NCBI RefSeq assembly: GCF_021390245.1
Contig: NZ_JAJUXH010000009.1
Span: 163,673-227,672 of the forward strand
Length of the DNA stretch: 64,000 nt
Origin: Dyadobacter sp. CY323
Lineage (GTDB): Bacteria > Bacteroidota > Bacteroidia > Cytophagales > Spirosomataceae
Direction of reading: 5' to 3'
Shown here: positions 45,155 to 54,738 of the stretch, piece by piece
How the letters are laid out: every line of letters begins with the position of its first letter
Numbering within the stretch: position 1 is the stretch's first letter
Translations under genes and position numbers: made by a program
Notes under the pieces: generated by a model
The model's input: only the letters and a program-made list of their open reading frames with translations
What the model was told of the DNA's origin: nothing
The model's database searches: none

Positions 45155-45523
45155 TTATTTCCGGAATATAAAGTAAACCGCCAGTATCAGGAACAGAAAA
45201 CCGACCGCATGGTTCCAGCGGAATGTTTCGTTTTTGAAGAATACCAATGTAAATACGGTGAAAATGACCAGGGTTATTACTTCCTGGATCACTTTCAACT
45301 CTACCAGAGAAAATGGACCTCCATTCTCTTTGAAACCAATCCGGTTGGCCGGCACCTGAAAGCAATACTCGAAAAGGGCTATTCCCCAACTGATCAGGAT
45401 CACGGAGAATAACCCTAGTTTACTAAACCATCCGAGTTCCTTAAATTTTAAATGTCCATACCATGCCATCGTCATGAAGGCATTGGACAAGATAAGTAAG
45501 CCGATGGTCAGGAACGATTTCAT
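45155..45523 (-). CDS. DMT superfamily small transporter (DUF486)
   Basis: A 122-residue, four-helix membrane protein with the DUF486 signature (MTMAWYGHLKF near the N-terminus, FFKNETFRWNHAVGF near the C-terminus). Members resemble half-size drug/metabolite transporters and dimerise. Substrate unknown. Its ATG overlaps the stop of the upstream nucleoside-type transporter gene by 4 bp (ATGA), so it is translationally coupled with it. Confidence 0.88.
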   Translation of the reverse strand: MKSFLTIGLLILSNAFMTMAWYGHLKFKELGWFSKLGLFSVILISWGIALFEYCFQVPANRIGFKENGGPFSLVELKVIQEVITLVIFTVFTLVFFKNETFRWNHAVGFLFLILAVYFIFRK

Positions 45524-46710
45524 GCAGTCGCCTTGATTTTATTATCCTTGAAAAACAAGATAAACAACACAAGTACAATCGCTGCGATTCCAGCCGGCAC
45601 CATCCAGATACTCGTCCAGTTCTTCACACCGTCAACTGTATACATGTCGGCAACCACACCCGCCAGCCACGAGCCGATACCCATTCCAATGCCGTATGTT
45701 GCGATAGAAATGAGGCCCTGCGCCGAGGAGCGGTATTTTTCACCGGCCTTGCTATCGGTATAAATTTGCCCGGTCACAAAGAAGAAGTCGTAACAAACAC
45801 CGTGAAGCAAAATGGCAAGGAAAAGCAGCCATTCGCTGTTCGCATCTCCGTACCCAAATCCAATGAAACGGACGATCCAGGCAATCAAACCAACTACCAA
45901 CATCCATTTAACTCCAAGGCGGCTAAATGCTAATGGGATCAACAGCATGAAAACTACTTCCGAAGCTTGTCCCAACGACATTTTGTTTTCCACATTGGTC
46001 ATTCCCGAATCGGTGAGTGACGGGTTGGCCATGGCGTAGTAGAAAGACAATGGGATACAGATGAGCAGCGACGAGATGAAGAAAATCGCAAATGAACGGT
46101 CTTTGAAAAGAGTGAATGCATCAAGTCCCAAAATGTCGGAAAAAGATGTTTTTGTGCTTGGTTTTGGTGGGGTATCAGGCAGAAAGAAAGAATAAACTCC
46201 TAAAAGCGCGGAAGCCACCATGGAGATTTTGAAGATCATTACGTTGTCCCCGAAACCATAGTAGCCGATGATATTGGAAACGACAATCCATGAAACTGTA
46301 CCCATTACGCGGATTGCAGGAAAATCCTTCTCAGAATTCGTCACCTGCTGCATGGCAATCGAGGTCGTGAGTGACATCATCGGTGCAAAAGAGATGCAGT
46401 AAGCCAGGATAACCCAGAAGAAGTTATCCGGATTGTCCACGCCGATCAGAACAAAAAGAAGTGCTGCGCCCGCAAGGCTCAGAACGCCCAATACTTTTTG
46501 AGCGGCGAAGTACCGGTCGGCGATCATCCCGACGAAGAAAGGGGCGATAATCTGCGCGATTGAAAAAGCCGCATAGGCATTACCAACCTGGCCTCCCGTT
46601 GCCCCGAGCGCTGTAAACAGGTATTTACTCATTTGCCCATACCATGAACCCCATATAAAATAGAGGAGGAACATCATGGCCATCAGTTGAAAACGGGTCG
46701 AATTTTTCAT
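45520..46710 (-). CDS. MFS transporter, nucleoside:H+ symporter (NupG) family
   Basis: 396 residues with twelve predicted membrane helices, matching the NupG/XapB-type nucleoside proton symporters by its start (MAMMFLLYFIWGSWYGQMSKYLF) and the DRYFAAQKVLG loop between helices 2 and 3. It would take up nucleosides or sugars with protons. It sits after mutS in the same direction (41-bp gap) and overlaps the DMT gene by 4 bp. Substrate is inferred from the family only. Confidence 0.85.
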   Translation of the reverse strand: MKNSTRFQLMAMMFLLYFIWGSWYGQMSKYLFTALGATGGQVGNAYAAFSIAQIIAPFFVGMIADRYFAAQKVLGVLSLAGAALLFVLIGVDNPDNFFWVILAYCISFAPMMSLTTSIAMQQVTNSEKDFPAIRVMGTVSWIVVSNIIGYYGFGDNVMIFKISMVASALLGVYSFFLPDTPPKPSTKTSFSDILGLDAFTLFKDRSFAIFFISSLLICIPLSFYYAMANPSLTDSGMTNVENKMSLGQASEVVFMLLIPLAFSRLGVKWMLVVGLIAWIVRFIGFGYGDANSEWLLFLAILLHGVCYDFFFVTGQIYTDSKAGEKYRSSAQGLISIATYGIGMGIGSWLAGVVADMYTVDGVKNWTSIWMVPAGIAAIVLVLFILFFKDNKIKATA

Positions 46711-46751
46711 AAAAGAAACAGGAGATTAATTAGCAGATTATGGGGTTATGG

Positions 46752-49379
46752 TTATTTTTTGATCATTCTCTGAAATTCATTCAATTTAAGCAGCGCCTCG
46801 ATCGGTGATAATGTGTTGACATCCACCAGCGAAAGTTTCTCTTTCAATTCTTCCAGTTTCGGATCTGCGGGCTCGAAAATACTGAGCTGGAAATTGTTTT
46901 TGGGGACATCCTTCACTCTTTGTTTGTGCTCGTGCGCTACATGGTCTTTTTCAAGATGGTGCATGATCTCGCTGGCCCGCAACACGATCGGCTGCGGCAT
47001 TCCGGCGATTTGCGCCACATGTATCCCGAAACTATGCGCACTGCCGCCTGGTTTCAGTTTGCGAAGGAATATCACCTTGTTATCCACTTCTTTTACCGCG
47101 ACATTGAAATTCTTGATTCTTGGAAAATCGTCGGCCAGCTGGTTCAGCTCGTGGTAGTGTGTCGCAAAAAGCGTTTTTGGTTTACAGGTATGCTGATTGT
47201 GCAGATATTCCGTAATTGCCCAGGCAATGGAAACACCGTCGTAGGTACTCGTACCCCGACCGATTTCGTCCATTAGTATCAGGCTCCGGTCACTCAGGTT
47301 ATTTAAAATACTGGCAGTTTCGGTCATTTCGACCATAAACGTACTCTCGCCCCGGCTCAGGTTGTCGCTCGCCCCTACCCTGGTGAAAATCTTGTCCACC
47401 AGCCCGATCGACGCGGATTTGGCGGGGACATAACATCCCATTTGCGCCATGAGCACGATCAGCGCGGTCTGCCGTAACAATGCAGACTTTCCCGCCATGT
47501 TCGGGCCGGTGATGATGATGATCTGTTGCGTCAGATCGTCCAGGTAAAGATCGTTTGGAACATAGCTTTCGCCCAGAGGAAGCTGCTGCTCGATCACCGG
47601 ATGGCGTCCGTCACGGATGTCCAGCTCTTTTCCTTCCGAAATGACCGGTTTGACATATTTGTTGGTTTTGGCTACTGCCGCAAATGAACTCAGTACATCA
47701 AGGGTGGATATGATCAATGCATTTTGCTGGATCGTACCCACGTATTCCGAAGCTGTAAGTATCAGTTCCTGAAAAATCTTGAATTCAATGGCCGAAATCT
47801 TGTCTTCGGCATTCAGTATCTTTTCTTCGTATTCTTTGAGCTCGGGGGTAATGTAACGCTCCGCATTCACCAAGGTCTGTTTCCTGATCCAGTCCGACGG
47901 AACTTTGTTCTGATGTGCGTGGGTGACTTCCAGGTAGTATCCGAAAACTTTGTTGTACGCAATTTTTAAAGATCCAATGCCGGTACGTTCAATTTCCCGG
48001 TTTTGAAGTTTCAATAGATAATCTTTGCCTTCGTATGAAATCGCGTGCAGTTCGTCCAGTTCGGGATTGACGCCACTTTTGATCATCCTGCCCTGGTTCG
48101 AAAGGACCGGAGCATCATCCCGCAATTCCGTTTCGATTTTTTCAACTAAAAAACTGCATGGATTCAGCTGATCCGAATATTTTTTCAGAATTGCCTGAGC
48201 AGGTTTTCCTTCCTGCCCCTCCATTAATTTGGATAAAATATCTTTGATCGGCTCGATCTGCCGGAGAGATTTTTTCAGCTGCCCCAGCTCTCTCGGATTG
48301 ATCCGGCGAACAGCGACTTTTGAAATCAACCTTTCCAGATCCCCGATCTGTTTCAGGCATTGAATCACGTATTCATGAAGATCTTCATGTCTGAGAAAAT
48401 GTTCAACCGTATTCAACCGCTCCTCGATCGGCAATTTTTCCTTCAACGGCAACACCATCCATTTTCTCAAAAGCCGTGCACCCATCGGTGTAACCGTCTG
48501 ATCGAGGATCTGTATCAACGGGACACCTCCCTCCTGTTGCGGGAAGATAAGTTCAAGGTTCCGAACGGTGAAACGGTCCAGCCAGACGTATTTTTCTTCC
48601 TCAAGACGGGTAATGCGGCCAATGTGCGCAATCTCTTTATGCTCCGTTTCTTTCAGGTAATGGAGAATCACCCCGGCAGCGATAATGCCCATGGGCAATG
48701 CCTCAATGCCATATCCTTTTAAAGTGGTGGTCTGAAAATGCGAAGTAAGCTTTTCGTATCCGTAATCATATCCGAAACACCAGTCTTCGAGCTGAAACGT
48801 ATGGTATTTACCTCCAAATAACAGATTGAATTCCTGTTTATGTTTTTTACAGAAAAGCACCTCTGCCGGTGTAAAACCCTGCAGCATTTTATCGACATAG
48901 GCCGCATTACCTTGTGAGGTCATAAACTCACCCGTCGAAATATCGAGGAATGCGACCCCATACAAATCTTCCCCGCCGACATGAACGGCTGCGAGGTAGT
49001 TGTTTTTACGGATGTCGAGCACATTGTCATTGTAAGAAACACCCGGCGTAACCAATTCGGTAACGCCTCTCTTAACAATGCCTTTCGCCATGGCGGGATC
49101 TTCGAGCTGGTCGCAAATGGCTACACGCTCGCCTGCGCGGACGAGTTTCGGGAGGTAATTATCGAGAGAATGATGAGGGAAACCGGCAAGTTCTTCATGC
49201 GAGCCGCCATTGTTGCGGCGCGTGAGCACAATCCCTAATATTTTGGACGCTCGAATGGCATCTTCTCCAAATGTTTCGTAGAAATCCCCAACCCTGAAAA
49301 GCAGCAATGCGCCCGGGTATTTCGCTTTAATCTCGTTGTATTGTTTATTAAGCGGAGTTTCTTTATGTGCCTTTGCCAA
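46752..49379 (-). CDS. mutS: DNA mismatch repair protein MutS
   Basis: Recognises base-base mismatches and small loops in DNA and starts repair with MutL. The 875 residues have the mismatch-binding FYE motif at F33-E35 (GDFYETFG), the connector, lever and clamp domains, the Walker A GPNMAGKS at 625-632 and the ABC-like LMDEIGRGT signature. All motifs are intact. The start codon is TTG, with an in-frame stop immediately before it, so no longer start is possible. A perfect promoter lies 34-63 bp upstream. Confidence 0.97.
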   Translation of the reverse strand: MAKAHKETPLNKQYNEIKAKYPGALLLFRVGDFYETFGEDAIRASKILGIVLTRRNNGGSHEELAGFPHHSLDNYLPKLVRAGERVAICDQLEDPAMAKGIVKRGVTELVTPGVSYNDNVLDIRKNNYLAAVHVGGEDLYGVAFLDISTGEFMTSQGNAAYVDKMLQGFTPAEVLFCKKHKQEFNLLFGGKYHTFQLEDWCFGYDYGYEKLTSHFQTTTLKGYGIEALPMGIIAAGVILHYLKETEHKEIAHIGRITRLEEEKYVWLDRFTVRNLELIFPQQEGGVPLIQILDQTVTPMGARLLRKWMVLPLKEKLPIEERLNTVEHFLRHEDLHEYVIQCLKQIGDLERLISKVAVRRINPRELGQLKKSLRQIEPIKDILSKLMEGQEGKPAQAILKKYSDQLNPCSFLVEKIETELRDDAPVLSNQGRMIKSGVNPELDELHAISYEGKDYLLKLQNREIERTGIGSLKIAYNKVFGYYLEVTHAHQNKVPSDWIRKQTLVNAERYITPELKEYEEKILNAEDKISAIEFKIFQELILTASEYVGTIQQNALIISTLDVLSSFAAVAKTNKYVKPVISEGKELDIRDGRHPVIEQQLPLGESYVPNDLYLDDLTQQIIIITGPNMAGKSALLRQTALIVLMAQMGCYVPAKSASIGLVDKIFTRVGASDNLSRGESTFMVEMTETASILNNLSDRSLILMDEIGRGTSTYDGVSIAWAITEYLHNQHTCKPKTLFATHYHELNQLADDFPRIKNFNVAVKEVDNKVIFLRKLKPGGSAHSFGIHVAQIAGMPQPIVLRASEIMHHLEKDHVAHEHKQRVKDVPKNNFQLSIFEPADPKLEELKEKLSLVDVNTLSPIEALLKLNEFQRMIKK

Positions 49380-49412
49380 TTAGTAGCCGTATTTTGAATA
49401 ACAGGGTATTCA

Positions 49413-49442
49413 CAAAATTAAGCCTTCTGCCCGGTTTGACAA
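49413..49442 (-). promoter_or_regulatory. Bacteroidota promoter for mutS
   Basis: On the minus strand TTG (complement at 49440-49442, inside TTTG) is 19 bp from TAATTTTG (complement of 49413-49420), an exact TAnnTTTG. Transcription would start near 49406, 27 bases before the TTG start codon of mutS. Confidence 0.65.
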
Positions 49443-49477
49443 ATGCAGAAAGGTGTTTTATCAGGCCCCAGGTCCGG

Positions 49478-50074
49478 TCACTCGTAAAAACGTTTCGCGT
49501 CTTTCGCCGTAACTTCCCATACGTCCCCCGGTTTAGGAAATTCTCCTTCTTTTTGGGCCAGCGAAATTTTCCCGATCGACCAGCGCACCAGTCTGAGGGT
49601 CGGAAACCCAACGGCTGCGGTCATTTTGCGTACCTGTCGATTTTTGCCTTCCCGTAGCGTCAGCGATAACCAGGAAGTCGGGATATTTTTCCGGAAACGG
49701 ATGGGGGGATTCCTTTCTGGAAGTTCAGGCTCGTCGATCACTGTAGATTGGGCCGGAAGTGTGACATATTGTTTTCCATTAATGGAAATGGGGACACCTT
49801 TACTTAGCTGAGCACAAGCGTCTTCTGTGACCTCGCCTTCCACCTGCACATAGTATGTTTTCGTATGCCGGTGCCGGGGTTCGAGCAGTTTTGTTTTGAG
49901 GAAATTATCGTTGGTTAAAAGCAGCAAACCTTCGCTGTCTGCGTCCAGGCGGCCTACTGGGTAGATGTCTTTGGCAAATTCAAAACCCAGATCGGCAAGA
50001 GTCTCATGTTCACCTTCGCGTGTAAACTGCGAAAGCATTCCGAACGGTTTATAGATTAGGAAGTATTGGTACAA
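49478..50074 (-). CDS. rRNA pseudouridine synthase, RluE-like
   Basis: RsuA/RluB/E/F-family enzyme, 198 residues, converting a uridine of 23S rRNA to pseudouridine. The catalytic aspartate is D44 in GRLDADSEGLLLLTND, and the conserved KNRQVRKM motif is in the C half. There is no S4 domain, as in RluE. The start is TTG at 50074 (MYQYFLIYKPFGM by initiation); the preserved motif KPFGM needs this start or one slightly later. It lies upstream of the broken Uma2 gene on the same strand. The modified position is inferred. Confidence 0.88.
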   Translation of the reverse strand: MYQYFLIYKPFGMLSQFTREGEHETLADLGFEFAKDIYPVGRLDADSEGLLLLTNDNFLKTKLLEPRHRHTKTYYVQVEGEVTEDACAQLSKGVPISINGKQYVTLPAQSTVIDEPELPERNPPIRFRKNIPTSWLSLTLREGKNRQVRKMTAAVGFPTLRLVRWSIGKISLAQKEGEFPKPGDVWEVTAKDAKRFYE

Positions 50075-50106
50075 TGAAAAAATGATTAGTGAAAATGCGG
50101 ATGCGA

Positions 50107-50691
50107 TTACTTAATAACAGCCCCGAGATCCAATGTAAAACCAGGCAGTACCGACTCACCTGAGAGCAAGACTTCGAGTCTATCGTGAATTTCAACGGGT
50201 TTGCCGGTTCGGTAAATGTACACGTTTTTATCAAAACGATCGATCAGCCAGGCCAGCTGTGTTCCATTTAAGATGTACTCCTCCATCTTATCCCGCAGGT
50301 ATTTCAATTCACTTGCATTGGACCGGATTTCAATCAAAAAATCCGGACAGATTGGAGCAAATCGCTCTGTTTCGTCCTCTGACAACATTTCCCAGCGATC
50401 ATTCCGTATCCAGGAGACAACCGGAGATCGCACGGATCCATTTGGTAACGTAAATCCCGTCGTTGAAGCAAATGCCACGCCTAACTCCGTTTCGCAATTC
50501 CATAGCCCGATTTGCATTGAAATTTTCAAATTGTTATTGGCAGTCAGGCACCCGATTGGCGCAAGCAGTATGATATTTTGCCGTGCATCCCTCTCGAAAT
50601 TTAGTATGCCGTTCATTTGGCAAAACTAGAAGAAATCTTCCTCACTCATCAAGTCTCCAACTTTCAATGTTAATGGTACTTCGATCTCCAT
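50107..50691 (-). pseudogene. Uma2 family endonuclease-like gene interrupted by a stop codon
   Basis: PD-(D/E)xK nuclease-fold protein of the Uma2/DUF820 type. Reading from ATG 50691 gives 21 residues ending MSEEDFF, then TAG at 50628-50626, then FCQMNGILNFERDARQNI in the same frame to 50107. The stop replaces a position that should be coding, since MSEEDFFxFCQMN is the usual Uma2 N-terminus. The conserved catalytic Asp of the SPD motif is also changed: RSPVVSW has Val at position 66 from ATG 50616. Two lesions suggest a decayed gene, though restart at 50616 would give 169 residues. Confidence 0.75.
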
Positions 50692-50774
50692 AATTTTCTC
50701 CTTTATTAAAATGAAAAACAACAGGTGAAGTATAGACGAGGACGATTGAGTAGGTTGCCTGTTTAGTTTTCGGA

Positions 50775-51539
50775 TCAACTCATTTCCAACCACACCGGAC
50801 AGTGATCGGAATGGACGGCGTCGTTGTATTGGCGGCTGGCGGTAATGCGGTCTTTTATTGTATCTGAGACGGAAATGTAATCGATACGCCAGCCTTTGTT
50901 ATTGGCCCGGGCGCCGGCGCGGTAAGTCCACCAGGAGTATTCGCGTAAGCCCGGGTTTTTGAATCTGAATGCATCAGTATAGCCATTTCCAAACCATTTC
51001 GTCATCCAGGCACGTTCTTCGGGTAGGAAGCCGGATGATTTTTTGTTCCGGATCGGATCGTGAATGTCAATTTCTGTATGCGCGATGTTGTAATCTCCGC
51101 AGATGATCAGATTTGGCCTTTCTTTTCTCAATTCATCAACCCAGGCGTAAAAATCTTCCAGAAAAGTCATTTTGACCGCCTGCCGGATATCACCGCTGGT
51201 ACCCGAAGGAAAGTAGCAATTTAAGACAGTAATATCACCAAAATCCGCCCGCAAAACACGGCCCTCCATATCGTACGCCGGGATTCCGCAGCCTGCTGTC
51301 ACCAGATCTGGTTTGATTTTTGAGAATATTGCAACGCCACTGTATCCTTTTTTCACCGCCGCGTGCCAGCCGACCAGTTCATAACCCAATGCTTCAAACC
51401 CTGAAAGATCCACAACATCCGGCGTAGCTTTTACTTCCTGAAAACAGAGAATATCCACTGATTTTGTGCTCAGCCACTCAATCAGACCGTTTTTTAATGC
51501 GGCGCGTATGCCATTCAGGTTATAGGTAAGTATCTGCAT
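50775..51539 (-). CDS. xth: Exodeoxyribonuclease III
   Basis: AP endonuclease and 3'-5' exonuclease of base excision repair, 254 residues, exonuclease-endonuclease-phosphatase fold. N7 (TYNLNGIRA), E35 (CFQEVKA), the DYN of ICGDYNIAHTE and the terminal SDHCPVWLEM with the catalytic Asp-His are all in place. The family size is right. Cytoplasmic. It is followed on the same strand by an 82-bp spacer before the broken Uma2 gene, and it starts 19 bp after the end of the 610-residue membrane protein gene. Confidence 0.96.
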   Translation of the reverse strand: MQILTYNLNGIRAALKNGLIEWLSTKSVDILCFQEVKATPDVVDLSGFEALGYELVGWHAAVKKGYSGVAIFSKIKPDLVTAGCGIPAYDMEGRVLRADFGDITVLNCYFPSGTSGDIRQAVKMTFLEDFYAWVDELRKERPNLIICGDYNIAHTEIDIHDPIRNKKSSGFLPEERAWMTKWFGNGYTDAFRFKNPGLREYSWWTYRAGARANNKGWRIDYISVSDTIKDRITASRQYNDAVHSDHCPVWLEMS

Positions 51540-51557
51540 AAATAAGAGGGTTGGGTA

Positions 51558-53390
51558 TTATTTAAGTAAAACTTTTTTGCCCGTCGGAAAGGAACGCCAT
51601 TTACCGGTTGCTTTCAGATCAGAATATAGCACCCACGCGTCAAATGTGCCGGTCGGGAGCTTTTCTTTATAAAGTGAGTAGGAAAAGGAATTACTATAAT
51701 ATCCATTTCCTCTCAGCAATTGAGATGGCGGATTTGGAATGGGCACGGCTGGCAAAACAAGCGTGATCTGCGGAGATGACAGCACAAAATAGGCCGGTTC
51801 AGGATCTCCGCTTTTTTGGTCAATCTGAAAGTGGTTGTACCGCGTTGGAATATTGTCTTCACTATTCCGGTATTGAAACCGCGCATCAAAAGGGACAATC
51901 ACTTGCGACTTCGGGTCGGATGTTTCTCTGATCAAGTCATGGTGATCAGGTAAGGTGTGAAACTGATAAAAATCGGATAACCCGTTTTTTTCAAGCGAGA
52001 TAATGAGATTACTCATCCGCGTCGGGTGGTTCCAGAACGGAATGTCGCTGAATTTTTTACCAACCGATAAAAACGTCTTATAGTTTTTCCAAAAATAACT
52101 GTCGATCACCAGCTCGTCATGCAGCTTCCGAACTTGAACAATGGACAAATAGTAGCTGACGAAGTTCAATGCAACAAAACCAGCTATTCCCGCAATGGCA
52201 ACGAACCGTTTGATATACTTAAAATCTTTACTCAGAATGATCGCACAAACATAACCCGTCGCTAAAAGAACAATCCCAAAAAGCATATATCGCCGCGAAA
52301 AGAGGTTTCCGCCGTACATGAAATAGTTGCTGATCGGGCGACTGATCACGAACATGGCGCCGGTACCGATCACAAACATCATTGCCCCCCACAAAAACCA
52401 GTCACTCCAGACGGTTTTCTTTTTGATTAAAATCCGGATAAACCACACAAAAAAGATCAATGCAAGTCCGGTTCCCAACAAAACACACCAGATCAGATCG
52501 CTTTGAAAATGAGGCAGTAATGGGTGCCGGACATCCAGAAACAATGCATTCCCAAAGAAGCCAAATGCAAAAATGAGGTTGTAAACCGGATGGTCCCAGA
52601 TCCTTTCCCTGCCGGGAGGAATGATATAATAATCGAAAAGAAAGTAAAACAGGATGACGGCGGCGGCGGCTACCAACCAAACAAACAAAATCTTATACCG
52701 TTTTTGAAAAAATAAAAGCACCAACCCGAGAATCCACGCCAGAATCCCGCTGCCACTCGTGAAAGTAGTCAGTAATGCGGCTGCAATACCGATATACAAT
52801 CCTTTTCGATCGTTTCTGCCGATTCCGTAGGCAGTGAGAAATGCAAAGAAAATGAGCGGTGTATTTTGAATTGCTGCAATTCCCCAAAAGGCATTTTCAA
52901 AGTAAACGAGATTGAAAATGACGTAGGGTACCGGAATGAAATAGTACCACGAAATCGCTTCTTTTTTCAGGGATTGAAACAAAAACCAGGCGATTCCGAG
53001 AAGGAAGAAGTCCCCGATCAGTATCTGTGTTTTGATATTAACGGTTCCGGTTAAAAACACCATCAGCAGCATAACGATCCGCTCGAAAGCAAAACGATGC
53101 TGATTGACCTGAGTAAACAGGATTTTAATGCGACTTACAAAATCTGGCGTTTTCTGAAACTTATCGATGGTTTCAAGCAGGTCAAAATCATCCGAGTACG
53201 GAATATTGACCAGATGTGCATCCAGGATCAGGAAGAAATAAAGGATCGGGACGACTATAAGACCGATACCGGCCCATTTACGGGCGGGTATCAGCTTTTC
53301 AACAAAAAAGGTTGCTCCAAAAAGTAAAAGTAGGACAGTTACTAGCCCGAAGTATTCAAGTAAATGAGGGTTATCCAGAAATAACTTCAA
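51558..53390 (-). CDS. Polytopic membrane protein of unknown function
   Basis: A 610-residue protein with about eleven to twelve membrane helices between residues ~10 and ~410, and a soluble C-terminal part (~420-610) that should be extracytoplasmic, with an SPQITLVLPAVPIP stretch. The layout (many helices, an early DD motif PYSDDFD near residues 59-65, then a globular tail) is that of GT-C glycosyltransferases or related O-antigen-type proteins, but no catalytic motif is certain. The start codon is TTG; no ATG lies nearby. No co-located polysaccharide genes. Function open. Confidence 0.65.
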   Translation of the reverse strand: MKLFLDNPHLLEYFGLVTVLLLLFGATFFVEKLIPARKWAGIGLIVVPILYFFLILDAHLVNIPYSDDFDLLETIDKFQKTPDFVSRIKILFTQVNQHRFAFERIVMLLMVFLTGTVNIKTQILIGDFFLLGIAWFLFQSLKKEAISWYYFIPVPYVIFNLVYFENAFWGIAAIQNTPLIFFAFLTAYGIGRNDRKGLYIGIAAALLTTFTSGSGILAWILGLVLLFFQKRYKILFVWLVAAAAVILFYFLFDYYIIPPGRERIWDHPVYNLIFAFGFFGNALFLDVRHPLLPHFQSDLIWCVLLGTGLALIFFVWFIRILIKKKTVWSDWFLWGAMMFVIGTGAMFVISRPISNYFMYGGNLFSRRYMLFGIVLLATGYVCAIILSKDFKYIKRFVAIAGIAGFVALNFVSYYLSIVQVRKLHDELVIDSYFWKNYKTFLSVGKKFSDIPFWNHPTRMSNLIISLEKNGLSDFYQFHTLPDHHDLIRETSDPKSQVIVPFDARFQYRNSEDNIPTRYNHFQIDQKSGDPEPAYFVLSSPQITLVLPAVPIPNPPSQLLRGNGYYSNSFSYSLYKEKLPTGTFDAWVLYSDLKATGKWRSFPTGKKVLLK

Positions 53391-53418
53391 AACTGCGTCT
53401 GATTGGTTTTAATGCAAA

Positions 53419-54051
53419 CTAGCGGGTACCGGTGAGCATCTGGCTCGTGACCTCTTTTTCAAATGTAATGTAGCCGGGATAATTCACCTGCTTTCCGGCA
53501 ATGTCGAGTGTTGGCCTTACTTTCACCACGAATTTCGCAGGTTTCGCATCCGATTTGCCGGTTAATGCGAGGATCATGTTGATGAACTGGTCGCGGGTCT
53601 GATCATTCGAGATCAGCTGATACGCATTGGTGTTCAGCGAAACCGGAACGCGCGTACTGCCTGTGCCCGGCATCACTTCGATCAGCTGATTTAAATACCC
53701 ATTAAAAATCTCACTTTCGGTAAGTAATACCTTGTATTCCAGCTGGTTGATCGCTGCCCGTTTCTTGGTTGGGTTGCGGATATCGATGTTTACGCGCAAG
53801 TTTAGCGGAACATTTTTACGCAAAAGTCCCATCGCCAGTCCCGGGTAACGCGCCAGATCAAAATCGCTGAAACTTCTGATGTTCTTAAATTCTCTTACAT
53901 CGATCCCGGCCAGAAAAACACTATCCACAGACGCTATATCGTATTTGCATTCTCCAAATGTTTTTGCGTCGGAAACCTGACGCCCAACCCCACAACTGGT
54001 AAATATGCCTGCAACAAGCAGGATTAACACAACAAAAATGCTCTTTTTCAT
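53419..54051 (-). CDS. Lipoprotein with LEA14/WHy-like fold
   Basis: 210 residues with lipobox IFTSC (C20). The body contains PLNLRVNIDIRNPTKKRAAI and VMPGTGSTRVPVSLN, the strand pattern with conserved N-P of LEA14-like (WHy domain) proteins, which are beta-sandwich proteins linked to desiccation in plants but of unknown role in bacteria. Start ATG 54051 (MKKSIF) is preferred over 54069. It is divergent from the DUF4494 gene; that shared 140-bp spacer carries the promoter of the other gene. Fold assignment is tentative. Confidence 0.6.
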   Translation of the reverse strand: MKKSIFVVLILLVAGIFTSCGVGRQVSDAKTFGECKYDIASVDSVFLAGIDVREFKNIRSFSDFDLARYPGLAMGLLRKNVPLNLRVNIDIRNPTKKRAAINQLEYKVLLTESEIFNGYLNQLIEVMPGTGSTRVPVSLNTNAYQLISNDQTRDQFINMILALTGKSDAKPAKFVVKVRPTLDIAGKQVNYPGYITFEKEVTSQMLTGTR

Positions 54052-54132
54052 TTCAATTATTTTTCGCAAGTTAAACAGTAGGTATCAGAACGCATGCGCT
54101 GTTTCGGGATTATTACTTTGAAGCTTTATTTT

Positions 54133-54163
54133 TTGGACACAATAGGTCAAGACTCTACATTTG
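54133..54163 (+). promoter_or_regulatory. Bacteroidota promoter for the DUF4494 gene
   Basis: TTG 54133-54135, 20-bp spacer, TACATTTG 54156-54163: both halves fit the consensus exactly. Transcription would begin near 54170, 22 bases before ATG 54192. Confidence 0.7.
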
Positions 54164-54191
54164 CAAACTTTAAATTTCAATAGAACAACTT

Positions 54192-54695
54192 ATGGCGAGC
54201 TGGTATTTAGGAAAAATCAGGTATCAAAAGGAAGATGAGGCGGGAAGTCTGAAAACGATCAATGAGACATACCTGGTCGACGCGGTTTCATACACCGAAT
54301 CGGAGGCGAGGTTATATAAACAAATCGTGACGGGTGCCAGCGATTTCAGCGTGACTGCCATTACAAGAATGCGGCTTGCCGACCTGTTTGCTTTTGAAGA
54401 AGGTGAACAATGGTTTAAAGCAAAAGTGATCTACTTTTCGGTGGATGAAAAAAGCGGGAAGGAAAAGAAGATCGTCAATTATATGCTCGTGAATGCGGAC
54501 GGAATCCAGCAGGCACTGGACCGGATCAATGAAAGCATGCGCAATTTCCTGATCCCATATGAAACGACGGACATCACACTTACGCCAATCCTGGATGTTT
54601 TTCCATACACCGCTGAAGAAGATCAGCAGGAAGAAATTCCCGCAAATATGCGGCCATTATCGGAGGTACTTGCCGAGCGCGGCGAGGCTGTCTGA
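54192..54695 (+). CDS. DUF4494 domain-containing protein
   Basis: 167-residue cytoplasmic protein of the Bacteroidota DUF4494 family, beginning MASWYLGKIRYQKED with YLVDAVSYTESEARLY and KAKVIYFSVDEKSGKEKK. Function is unknown; in Bacteroidota it is broadly conserved, which suggests a basic role. It has the best promoter of this window and its own terminator, so it forms a single-gene unit. It is divergent from the LEA14-like lipoprotein and convergent with the secreted 244-residue protein. Confidence 0.85.
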   Translation: MASWYLGKIRYQKEDEAGSLKTINETYLVDAVSYTESEARLYKQIVTGASDFSVTAITRMRLADLFAFEEGEQWFKAKVIYFSVDEKSGKEKKIVNYMLVNADGIQQALDRINESMRNFLIPYETTDITLTPILDVFPYTAEEDQQEEIPANMRPLSEVLAERGEAV

Positions 54696-54698
54696 AAC

Positions 54699-54737
54699 AA
54701 GAAAAGGGGTTTTCTTTGATTGGAAAACCCTTTTCTT
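54699..54737. terminator. Bidirectional terminator between DUF4494 and the secreted protein gene
   Basis: Arms of about 15 bases (left 54699-54714, right 54723-54737) form a stem with one bulged G around an 8-base loop; A/T-rich flanks allow action on both strands. Confidence 0.75.
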
Positions 54738-54738
54738 A

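Noticed and set aside
44766..45176. Alternative-frame ORF of 136 codons across the RRM gene tail.
   Set aside because: It is an out-of-frame reading of the low-complexity Gly/Arg tail and runs through the terminator.
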